Positions 20,374-29,830 of a DNA stretch of 64,000 nt are shown here, in pieces. The stretch's first letter is position 1, and every line of letters begins with the position of its first letter. The notes under the pieces are model-generated. The model worked only from the letters and a program-made list of their open reading frames with translations, had not been told where the DNA came from and did not search any database. This DNA comes from Tetraselmis striata (Eukaryota > Chlorophyta > Chlorodendrophyceae > Chlorodendrales > Chlorodendraceae), in NCBI GenBank assembly GCA_006384855.1, contig VCJN01000049.1, positions 1 to 64,000 of the forward strand, written 5' to 3'. The translations under genes and the position numbers were made by a program.

Positions 20374-20971
20374 GGGCCACATTCCCCGATGGCAGCTGTC
20401 GCGAATATTGTAATTCAATCATTCTTCGGCAAACCGCTGCCTGCCCCCGCCCTCCCCCTCGCGAATATTTATGTAACGTGAGCACTCTTTGGCAAAACAT
20501 GGCAGCCAAACCGCCCATCTGATGACCTTTGATCGGACGGCTGGCAGGCCCGTTCAGCAGTACTAGCTATAATGTACACAAAATTCCCCAGTGTTCCCGA
20601 ATAGTACGGCTGAGATTTGCGCTCCCATGTACTAATAGTCGTAGTTATCCACAGGACCTCTCGTCATCGTGCCCGGGTACCGGGTACCGGGTACTACATA
20701 CCCGGTACCGGCGTAATAAATATATCGCGTACTACCCGGTACTACACGGACAACCTTGTACCTTGTACGTCAGTGCCATGTACGCTTCACCGGGCTGGTA
20801 CGACTACCAGAATGATGACAAAAAGGATTTATCGCCCGCCGGCAATAACGCCGGATGTACTCGCACGTAACTGGATGGACGTGCCGCCACCAGCAGCAGC
20901 CTTCACGGATAAATAATAGTCGCTAGTAGTAGTGCTTCGTCACCTGTATGTCACATCTGAATCTCACAGTG

Positions 20972-21300
20972 CAACGACAACGAGATGCGGCGCGGCATTC
21001 AACACATCAAGAAGCAACGCTTATTAAGTCCACCAACACCTGCTTGATCTGCCGAGCCGGGTCTCTAGCCCCCCCCCCCCCCCCCCCCCCCGTCTTAGTC
21101 GATGACCGCTACTACCAGGTCGTAGCGGCGCCGCGTCAGGCTGGCGGGTCCTCCAAGCCCGCATCTCAACCACTGCCAGCGGGGTCTGGCGGAGATGGCT
21201 CCCAAAACGGCGGCGCTGCAGCAGGTCTCTTGGAGCTTCGAGCAGCGAGGAGTGAAATCCTTAACAGGGTGGGCCACCGTGGCGCGCAAAATGGCGCGAA
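20972..21300 (+). pseudogene. R1 copy 3, right part, beyond the EnSpm-like element
   Basis: The sequence resumes the R1 frame (RQRDAARHSTHQEATL...) exactly at the CAA duplication. It then matches the tctaccaggtcgtagcggc block shared with copies 1 and 2. A C homopolymer interrupts it at about 21070-21091. Confidence 0.7.
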
Positions 21301-21456
21301 GTAGCCCCACCACCTAGATTGAGGCGGGTAGTACTTTACGCAGGAGAGGGCGCGAAGAGGACACGGCGAATGGTCATTGTTAGTACTCTCGTATAGTTAT
21401 AAATTGCACCTGAAATGTACCCAAAAAGTGGGTACATATACGAGTCTAAGCGATCA

Positions 21457-21520
21457 CGTGGGGGGCACATTTTCGAGTCCGTAAATGTGCCCATTTTGAC
21501 TCGATATTGCCCCCTGTACC
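21457..21520 (-). repeat. Inverted copy of the 7.96-kb hairpin repeat
   Basis: The reverse complement matches about 7960-8015. It contains the self-complementary pair ggcacatttt / aaatgtgcc around cgagtccgt. Confidence 0.65.
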
Positions 21521-21693
21521 TTATCCCCCACCCCCCCCGCCCTATCTAACTAATTGTGATACATATGCCCTCTTTTGGGCAAGTTATTATACACAGTAAA
21601 TACGTACGGTCCCGCAGCGCCTCATGCCAACCTTCCGTGTCAGCGCGTGGCCCCCACAGCTCACCGACTTGGGAACCTGCTTTGCCGCAGGAG

Positions 21694-22042
21694 ATCGATG
21701 CGGCGGCTGCTGGCTCAGAAGCAAGCAGCGGATCGCGTGGAGGACTACAAGGCGCTGACGGACCCTCCGCTGCTCAAGTTGGAGAGCGAGGCGAGCCACT
21801 CATACGTCTCCGTGCTGCTCCACATTTATTAACATGGCACCCGGCGGCGCGGAGGGCAAGGCGGCCGCCTGCATCGAGGAGCGCCTCGTGGAGCTGTGCA
21901 CCGCCAACCTGGAGCGCTACGAGGCGGTGGGCCCCTTCTCGGACGCCAACGGGTCCGGCGAGCCCGCGGCGGGCGGCGAGGGCGGGCCGCCCAGCAACAG
22001 TAGCTGCGGTACTGGTACTGGGACCAGTTGTACAGATTCGTA
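21694..22042 (+). pseudogene. Gene fragment resembling the C-terminus of a BIG/SEC7-type ARF-GEF
   Basis: After a plausible acceptor (gccgcag) one frame reads RRLLAQKQAADRVEDYKALT, then PPLLKLESEASHSYVSVLLHI. About 30 bases later another frame, opening with ATG at 21834, reads EGKAAACIEERLVELCTANL. The alternation 'LL.LE.E...Y...L..I' then 'ieerLv.LC...L.rye' resembles the C-terminal HDS region of BIG ARF-GEFs as I remember it. The two parts are out of frame and no other exon of such a gene is nearby. A stray host-gene fragment between two transposons is the best reading; the family call is weak. Confidence 0.3.
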
Positions 22043-22176
22043 ATATATCCTTTACTTGCTGGTACGGGTACAATAACATATGTCCACATACATAATCCTA
22101 TTGCCTCTTCGGGTGGTTTCCTATTGCCTATTCGGGTGTTTTCCTGATCGCGTATTGCAGCTAGCTCATTTAACTA

Positions 22177-22180
22177 TATA
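22177..22180. other. Target duplication TATA, left copy (Ginger-like element)
   Basis: The 4 bases before the left TIR are tata, and the 4 after the right TIR (26922-26925) are also tata. Both flanks are AT-rich, so chance agreement is possible, but 4 bp is the usual length for Ginger elements. Confidence 0.6.
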
Positions 22181-22199
22181 TGTTGAGACCCATGTACGA

Positions 22200-22630
22200 A
22201 AATGCCCTGTGTACACACAGGGCGCCCGGTGTATACACAGGTCATCAATTTGACCTGTGTGTACACATGTCATATTTCTAATTGACCTGTGTACACACAG
22301 GTCATTTATTTGCCTGTGTATACACAGGTCGATTACGTAATGCCCTATATGTACCCGGGTCATGTTCAGTTTGACCCGTGTACACACAGGTCACTTTTTA
22401 TGACCCGTGTACAAACAGGTCAAAATGATCATGACCCGTGTACACACATGTCATTACGATATCCACCTGTGTGTGCATGGGTCACCAATGATGACCTGTG
22501 TATACACAGGTCAAATGACTTTTTGACCCATGTACACATAGGTTATTTTTTGGACCTATGTACGAACACCCCTATTTTCCTGTACATAGGACAAAGCGAA
22601 TTCGACCTGTGTGCGAACAGGTCATTCTGG
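22200..22630. repeat. Left subterminal array of ~15 palindromes (core CCTGTGTACACACAGG)
   Basis: Variants of tgacctgtgtacacaggtca recur about every 25-35 bp. Each unit is a self-inverse, so orientation is undefined. The outermost unit overlaps the TIR. The likely role is cooperative binding of the transposase, inferred from position. Confidence 0.9.
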
Positions 22631-22828
22631 ATGTCCCGAAACTACAAGAACTCAAAACGCCCGATGTTACGGCTCTTGTGCGCCCGGCGGTGCGAAGCTA
22701 CGCTACCATGTACGGGCGTGCGCATTTCAAACCAGCCCGCCAAGATCTACCCAAGTGCACACATCCCTTCCGCCCCGCCCGCCCCAAGTGCCAACAAGGC
22801 AGACGCCAAACCGACCCATACCCTCGGT

Positions 22829-25800
22829 ATGGCAGACCTGGCCGAAGCTGCGGCGCTTGCGTCAGAAAGCGCCCACCCCCGGAATGAGGCCGGAAGCCGC
22901 CGCCGCCGCCGCCACCACGAGGCAGCCGGCCACGCGGCGCTGGAGCGCTCCGCCGCCATGGCACTCCAACGCACAACGTTCAACGATAAACTGGCCCTGT
23001 GGATGGAATCCGGCAGACACAACATCACGTTGCTTACAGAGGAGGCTTGGCGAACTGCCAAGCGCGATGTCCTGGCATGGGACTCCCTGTCAACTGCCGA
23101 AAGGGTAAGTTCTCCTGCGTGAACTTGCCCCCCCCCCCCCCCCCCCCCCCCCCCACCTTTGCGCGCAAAGCTTCAGAGCCGTGATCGTGAGTAGCATGAC
23201 GCCGAACGCGCCTGTCCGCACGCAGCGCACGCCGCGTATATACCGCAACCACAAGCGGTACGCAACAGTGTTGGTCGGTGGACAGACTGAGTTAACCCTG
23301 CGCGACAAGATGGACGGCGTTGCGCTGGAGGAGCTGCTGTTGGCCAGTCACGTTGGTGCGGTCTTCGACCACATACAGCAGGCGCACCGTGAGGGTGGGC
23401 ACTGCAAGGTATAGCGGGCCCTATTGTAAATTGTCGCCCGCCACCTTCCCCTCCCGCCCTCGCATCTCCTCACTTATATTCTCTCGCGTTCTTCCTTGGC
23501 TAGGGTAAAACTTTGCACAAGCGAGTGTCTACGAAGTACTTCAACATTTCTCGCAAACTTTGCGAGTTCTTCGTTGAAACTTGCGCGACCTGCCAGACTA
23601 TGCGCGCACAACCCAAGAAGGCGAAGGCTGGCAGCCGCCCCATCTTGTCCCACGGCAAGTACGGTGTCCGTGGGCAGGTCGACCTCATCGACTACCAGAG
23701 CAGCGAATACGCAGGATACAGGTTCCTGCTGACCTATGTCGACCACGGGCTAAAGCTTGGCTTCACTTTCCCACTGCCTAACAAGCAGGTGAACATAGCC
23801 CCCCCCCCCCCCCCCTTTCCCCCACTCAATAATGCGCAGCGCTGCTCGCTTGCATCACCTAACACAGGATCCGCACTGTATGCCGCATGCAGAGAGACAC
23901 CGTCGCCGGCGCCCTCTTCCGCTTGTTTTGCATCATAGGTCCACCTCTCATCTTGCAAGCTGACAGCGGGAGGGAGTTCCTCAACCTTGCTGCACGCAGT
24001 GGCTCTAACAATGGTAACATGGCTCTAACAGTGGCTCTAACAATGTTGCGCCCAATAACAGTGGATGTAACAATGTTACTGACCTTGCGCGCATGCCCTT
24101 GCTGGTCTTGTTGGTTCAGGTGTTACTGATGCTCAAGGCCAAGCTGCAGGTGCCGGTGCCGCACCGGGCGGGATGACAAAAGCAGATGTCGCTGAGGTAT
24201 ATACCCCCCTCCCCCCCCCCCCCCCCCCGGTGGTTTTATTCCCTGTGGTGCTATTCCCTGCTTAGCAAGTGAGCATACACTGACTGCGGGTTTTTAGTGG
24301 CCATGCAGGTGGTGACGGCAATGAAGGACCTGTGGCCCGGGTGCACCATGGTAACAGGGCGCCCTAGGCACAGCCCAAGCAATGGCGGCAGCGAGCGTTT
24401 CAACCGCACCATTGAACAGAAGGTGCGCCTCTTCTGTTGTGAGCACAACACACCGAACTGGCCGGTGGCGGCTCACCTGGTAGCGTGGCAGTACAACACC
24501 AGCTTCCACTCAGCCATCCAGCAGGTGCGACATGCTCACCCCATTCATGATTGTATATGCCGCATATAGTATTTCGAATGCCGACCACTGATATGCTGTC
24601 TGATGCGCAGGTGCCGTACGTTGCAGTCTTTGGTCAGGTGCCGCGTGTAGGCCAGCAATCCCTGCGCCTCAGCGATGACTTGGCCAACTCCCTGACCACG
24701 GAGGCGGACCTCAATGCTGCACTGGGCTTGCCGCAAGACAAGGCCATCGATGATGACAGCCCCGCTGCATCTGAGCCGATGGCAGAGGATGCAGCAGCCC
24801 CGCCCACTGATGGCCTTGCGGCAGAGCTTGCCAGCCCCGCTGCATCTGAGCCGATGGCAGAGGATGCAGCAGCCCCGCCCACTGGTGGCCTTGCGGCAGA
24901 GTTTGCAAGCCCCGCTGCATCTGAGCCGATGGCAGAGGATGCAGCAGCCCCGCCCACTGATGGCCTTGCGGCAGAGCTTGCCAGCCCCGCTGCATCTGAG
25001 CCGATGGCAGAGGATGCAGCAGCCCCGCTCACTGATGACCGAGCAGGTGCGACGACATGCGCACCCCGCCATTATTTAGGAATAAAAATGCCACATGTAA
25101 TGTTTGAAATGCGTTCTACCGATATGTTGTTTTATGCGCAGGTGCCGCAGGTCAACCTGAGGCGCGTGGGCGAGTGGCACCACGGGAGTACAGCCCCGGC
25201 CCTGGCCACAAGGAAGATTGGAACCCATTGACATCCACCGTTGCGTGCAAAGCATATGTGGCTGGTGGAGTGTGTGTGATAGGCCACAGGATACCTACAG
25301 AAGGGCCTCTGAAGGGGCACCAATGCAAGGGATGCGGGATGTTCTACCACAACATTTGCACAGGTAGTAATGCAGGTGCCATTCCCCCATGTCCGTGCAA
25401 AATTATGTTGTGAATGCAGACTGACACAATTATCCATGTGCGCGCAGGAGGGACCGAGGAGGGCTACTGCAACGAGCAGTGTCCCTTTATAGCTAGGGCG
25501 CGGCTTGCAAGGCGACTTCTTCGCCCCAGCTCTGCAAGACCCGGCGGAGCAGCCGCATGATAACGGCGGCACCGCATAAGGCCAACATCATGTGACACCT
25601 GTTCTACGCAAGCGCCCTCGTGAACCTGTAGGCTCACCTGAAGATGCAGCTGTGACGCCCTTTAGGCGGAGCGTTCGCCAGGCATGCGGTGTTGCTCAGG
25701 CCAAACAAGCTTGCGCCATGGCGGCAGCTGTGGCACGGCGGTTCGGCCCTGCGCCTGAGGTTGGCGACGCTGTGCAAGTTGCTGTCCCTGGTGTGGATCG

Positions 25801-26328
25801 TGGGAAGGTTGATGCAACGACATGCACATTGGTTGTCATTGAGGTGAGTAGCAGACTTTATGAATTTTGCCTTTGTTGGCCGCACATGACACCTGCAGTA
25901 GGTATATTTGTACGCCGGTGCCTTTAATGAATTAGTGAGCTTCCACCCTATTGTTGTGTTGCCAGGTCACCGCCAAGGGCATGTACCGCCTAGCAAACCT
26001 GGCTGGCGTTGTGAACAGATGTTATGGTCAGTCAGACCTTGCTCCCATGAGGTCAGTGACTCCAGCACAGCTGGGACTGCAAGGGGTGGTTGACAAGTGG
26101 AGGGATCCAGGGAGTTGGAAGAAAATCTCGCTCCGGGACGCTGTTAGATCGGTGTCCCTCCATGGCGGGCAAGGTATGATTAAGTGCAGTTGCAAGGGGC
26201 CATGCAAAACCAACGCTTGTGCCTGCCGAAAAGCAAGGCGAAAGTGCAACTCTAGATGCCACAACGGCAACGCCACTTGCGTGAATTTGTATAACGCAGG
26301 TGCGTCCACCAGTGGGGGAAATGTGTAG
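22829..26328 (+). CDS. Ginger/KRBA2-like transposase: HHCC finger, DDE integrase, Cys/His finger, CXC domain; ~11 exons
   Basis: Predicted exons: 22829-23104, 23226-23408, 23504-23788, 23893-24013, 24120-24196, 24309-24524, 24611-25046, 25142-25363, from 25448, to 25843, and 25966-26328. Introns are GT-AG, and phases match across the first eight exons. In order: an HHCC finger (HREGGH...CATC) split by an intron; an integrase core with DLID as first Asp, QADSGREF as second Asp, and NGGSERFNRTIE as the Glu helix; and a 25-residue acidic repeat. Next come a C-X2-C/H-X2-C finger (CKGCGMFYHNIC) and a GD.VQV.VP.VDRG module. A C-terminal CXC domain ends it (CSCKGPCKTNACACRKARRKC, then CHNGNATC). This order from integrase to GGQG-CXC matches the KRBA2-like integrases of animals that I remember. 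The start at 22829 is the first Met after the palindrome array and is tentative. Confidence 0.75.
24761..25036 (+). repeat. 75-bp in-frame tandem repeat (25 residues, ~3.7 copies)
   Basis: Unit starts (cccgctgcatctgagccgat) at 24761, 24836, 24911 and 24986. The repeat encodes an Ala/Pro/Glu-rich peptide (PAASEPMAEDAAAPPTDGLA...) inside the transposase exon after the integrase core. It keeps frame and is acidic. Confidence 0.95.
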
Positions 26329-26429
26329 AAAATGGCAGAATGTAGTGGAAAACCCGGTGAAAAACGGTTTAATTTGATATATTTGAAAATCAAATGCAAT
26401 TTGCGCAATGTTCGCACTTGGGGCATACC

Positions 26430-26920
26430 GGGTGATAGCCCTGTGTACACACAGGTCAGTCTGCATTGGCCCAAGTAGCAAATCTGGTCTGGAAATGGCG
26501 TGTTCGCACTTGGGACATTATCCATGTTTGACCTGTGTACACATGGGTCACCAATGTAAAAAAATACCTAAAATCCGACACCTTGTTTGCACATGGGGCA
26601 TCTGTGAAATGGCCCGGGTGAAAACATGTACTTGGGTCATATGTCATATGACCTGTGTACAAACAAGGCAGCGATGTTCGCACTCGGGTCATTCTCTATG
26701 ACCTGTGTGTAGACTGGGCGATTTCAAGTGACCTGTGTATACACAGGTCATGGTCAAAATGCCCTGTGTGTACACAGGTCAATGCAAGTGACCTGTGTAC
26801 ACAGGGCATATAAGGTAAGTCCTTGTGTATACACAGGTCACCTAAATGCCATGTGTGTACACAGGGCATTTTGACCATGACCTGTGTGTACACATGGCAT
26901 TTTCGTACATGGGTCTCAAC
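26430..26920. repeat. Right subterminal array of ~14 palindromes (same core)
   Basis: The array has the same tgacctgtgtacacaggtca-type units as the left one, ending in the right TIR. Spacing and degeneracy are similar at both ends. Confidence 0.9.
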
Positions 26921-27252
26921 ATATATATATGAGCGAGAAGGAGAAGGCGATATCGGAAATGTTTTAAACTAGTTTATGGGGTTTCCTCCCTTGACCTAAC
27001 CGCTTTTCAGCTACAAGTGCTGCTCAGTGGTACGGGAACTAGGCATCTGTTGTTGCGCCCTTTTTGGGTGCAGCACGAGTAGATATAAAAGCAGCTAGAA
27101 CAGCTGAGCCTGCCATCTTCCAGTTTTCGCTGCGTTCCACGCAGCGATGTAAAAACTGTCTCGTAACCAGTTGCGAGCAAGGTCACCCCAGGTTGTTCAA
27201 GACCACACCCGGCTCGCCATCCGAGTGTGATATTCTCGTCCGTACGTCCGTG

Positions 27253-28112
27253 CGTTACTATGTCAGATGGAGAAGAACCCGTCGTTGAGCCGACGCTCAA
27301 GTCGTTGCAAGCAGATGTGCGTGCATTGGCTACGGCTGTAGCTCAATTGACGGCTCGTGAGCGTGTTGTTGATGGAGAAGGTACATGGCTCTCGCTCCGG
27401 GCAGCGCATCGCGGGACAGCCGACAGGCAGCGGGGGAGCCGCAGAGCGCCCCGACTTGCTAGAGCTAGCCCAGAGCGGCCGTGTCGGAGCAAAATCCGTG
27501 AGTGCCGAGGATGACTACCTCGCGGTGCCAGAATTACTGCAGAGAGCAGAGTCTGGTTATGAGGCCGTTCGACCGGTCAGCCGAGTGCCTGGACTCTTTC
27601 CCTTGAGCACCGACCTAACGAACGAGTACCTCAAGCAGGATGACCGGCGTCTGCCGGCCCAGGAGGAGTATTTGTGGATGTCGTGTTTCGGGGCCCACAT
27701 GGCCGCGCTTTTTGTGGCTCTGGACGAGCTACTGCCCTACGTCCCTGCCACCAACCTGGACTTCACCCCCTACCTCGCGAGAGCTCGGAACCACGCCGAG
27801 GCCATCGACAAGGCGTTTCGGTTTCGTTTGGCCTTCCTGCGGAGGCTAAATGAGATCAAGCGTGTCCACGGTGACCAAGGTGTTCTGGATGTGCTGCGAG
27901 CCCACCATTTTCAGCCTGCTTCGGAGCATCTAGGTTCCGCGATCTTTGGGGACCTCATGCGGGACTACGAGCGCCGTGTCTTCGAGGCGACCGTTGCCAG
28001 CAGCGCGAAAGCAACCGCTACTGCTCGAGTGGTGGCTGCAGCTGCCGGTCGCGGGCGTGGGCGAGGACGTGGTGGTGGACGTGGGCGTGGCCGCGAAGGT
28101 GAGCACGATTGA
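27253..28112 (+). CDS. Gag-like first ORF of YR element A
   Basis: The N-terminus (MSDGEEPVVEPTLKSLQADV) looks like a coiled coil. A conserved helical core follows, with LFPLSTDLTNEYLKQDDRRL and a LARARNHAEAIDKAFRFRLA segment. The C-terminus is an RGRGRG-type basic tail that would bind nucleic acid. The core is also present in copy B (48.0-48.7 kb), which supports coding constraint. Its role as a nucleoprotein/structural protein is inferred from position and composition. Confidence 0.5.
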
Positions 28113-28148
28113 CGGTGTGGGGCGCCTTTCGTCGGAGCTGCTGGAGCT

Positions 28149-29830
28149 TTGCGGGGCCACCTTTCGGTGACCGCCGCAAGACGCACCCTTGCAGCTCAAC
28201 GGCGAGATGAGCGCCCCGTGTTAGGGCCTGACCCCCCCACCTTACAGACTTCCTTTAGACCTTCCTCGGTGCGGCGCTTCTCACAGATACCGCCGAGTGC
28301 GGCTCAACCATCCGCACACCTGCACATGGCGGCTCAACTAACCGCCTCCCGTACCATTCCACCACTGCGTCCGTCGGTTGTTACACTACGTGTTACAACT
28401 GGTTCGCAACGACCAAGTTTCGCGCGGGTACGTTACGCGCGAGACAGGCGCTACGAGCGCGAAGGGCGCGCAGGGCGGCCCTCTTACCTGAACCTAGCCC
28501 CGCAAACCCGTACCGATGCTACTGCAAACCCGTCCAGCAGCTACCGGCCAACCGCCGGGAACCTAACTGTTGCTGCCGAGTACTTTGCGAACAATAGTCG
28601 TACCGGTGGAACTCTGTCAGTAAAACGACGCACTTACGTAATTGACGAGCCCGAAGCTGTCGCTCCCTGGGCTGCTTCATTGCGAGCTCGGCTGCAGGAC
28701 GCGTTCGGCTCAGACGAGCTGGACCAGCGGACGCTCGACCTACTCTCCAGCTCCCTCAGCGCTCAGACACTCAAGAGCTATGCCGGCCGGCTGTCTCAGT
28801 TCGCGGAGTTCTGTCACGACTCCGAGAACATCAGCCCGCTGGAGGCGACTACTGCGACTGTCGTTCGGTACGTTGCCTGGATCGGCGAGCGGGGGCACAT
28901 CGCCGCTAAGTCACTGCAACCTTACCTGTCTGCGATCAACACGTTCTTCGAGCTGCACAACCTCGACCCAATCGCCAAGGACAGCCTGCACTTAACTTCA
29001 GCAAGGCGTGGGCTGATGCTGCGTCAGCGCCGACTGGACGCTGCCCCTTTGCGTGTCCCTCTGCCTGCGGATGTAGCTTACCGCTTCGTCACAAAGGCCG
29101 AGCTGATTGTGTCTGCTCCCTACCCAGAGTACCACCACAACTTCCGGGCCCTCCTGGCCTCGGTTGTCAACTTTATGTTCTTTGCCAGGGGCCTTACTGG
29201 CGTTTCCTGTCGAGTGCGAGACGTGCATGTCGACGACTACAACATCACCCTGCAAGTGTACCGCGAGAAGGGTCGCGCTGGCCGACGGGACCCGACGACC
29301 TTCGCGTACTTCTCCTTCCGGTGTCCGAGCACCCTCGAGTGGCACGTCTCCTGCACCACTTCATCGACAACGTCCAATCTGTCCCCCTGGTTACTGTTGA
29401 CTTGGCTACATCAAACTTCTGGGCTGTCACTGCGGCCGAGCAGTCAAAACCTTGGACTGCGGCTACAATGTCAGACTGGCTGTCTGCAGCCATCAGTCTA
29501 GTCAACGCTGCCCCCCTGCTGGCACTTCCTGGACTTCACACAGTCTTCGCAAGGGCGCAGCTTCTGCAGCTAACGCCATCGGAGTGCCATTGTCCCACAT
29601 TCGCTACCAAGGCGGTTGGGCCACTAACTCTGACGTCGTTCTGGACTACATCGACCCCAACGTTCTTCCTTCACCTGGCGCATGGTTCTTCTTTGGACAC
29701 ATCGCCCCCCTCCGCCACTTCCAAGTCCAACATGACTCCGCAGCGGTGGCCTTCCCAGTGCCTCCTTCATGACTTGGCGCTACCTCTTCTCCGTCAATCC
29801 ACCGCTCTCTCCGTTCGCTCAAGACTGGCA
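28149..29830 (+). CDS. Tyrosine recombinase of YR element A
   Basis: The N-terminal part has a SAM-like core-binding domain (LSAQTLKSYAGRLSQFAEFC, then ATVVRYVAWIGERG). The catalytic part shows the Arg region (NFMFFARGLTGVSCRVRDV), the HSLRKGAAS box, a GGW motif, and the C-terminal DYIDP with the candidate nucleophile tyrosine. All are standard for the phage-integrase superfamily used by DIRS/PAT elements and Cryptons. The enzyme would integrate a circular intermediate without target duplication. A long basic N-terminal extension precedes the domain. Confidence 0.65.

Larger units (their letters stand above)
13497..20971. mobile_element. CACTA/EnSpm-like DNA transposon, complete ends, 7475 bp
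   Basis: The left end at 13497 reads CACTGTGAGATTCAGATGTG and the right end at 20950-20971 is its exact inverse over 22 bp. Both flanks show the 3-bp duplication CAA (13494-13496 and 20972-20974). Joining the flanks at CAA recreates the uninterrupted R1 sequence seen at 9184-9195, so copy 1 acts as a paralogous empty site. CACTG termini with a 3-bp duplication are typical of the EnSpm/CACTA branch of the CMC superfamily. The interior holds a BED-like finger ORF, a Tudor-like exon, transposase-like exons with introns, a zinc-cluster ORF on the opposite strand, a basic nuclear-type C-terminal exon, and several tandem repeats. The ends look intact. The genes show a few frame interruptions, so this copy may depend on transposase made elsewhere. 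Confidence 0.85.
22181..26921 (+). mobile_element. Ginger/KRBA2-like DNA transposon, complete ends, 4741 bp
   Basis: The left end reads TGTTGAGACCCATGTACGAA. The right end is its inverse over 41 bp with a single mismatch (22181-22221 against 26881-26921). TGTNR termini plus a 4-bp duplication are the signature of Ginger transposons, whose transposase derives from a gypsy-type integrase. There are no LTRs, no reverse transcriptase and no gag. The element carries one multi-exon gene (integrase, treble-cysteine finger, CXC domain). Between gene and ends on each side lies about 450 bp of repeated palindromes. The ends look intact. The gene seems to have about one or two interruptions in the linker before its last domains. 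Confidence 0.85.

Noticed and set aside
13497-20971. hAT element, because of the BED-like finger
   Set aside because: The flanks show a 3-bp, not an 8-bp, duplication, and the empty site confirms CAA.
22289-22828. N-terminal extension of the Ginger-like transposase through the palindrome array (Tyr/Thr/Val/His repeats)
   Set aside because: The peptide is just the translated palindrome units; coding probably starts after the array.
22181-26921. LTR retrotransposon for the integrase gene
   Set aside because: No LTRs, no RT or gag; perfect terminal inverted repeats and a 4-bp duplication fit a DNA transposon.
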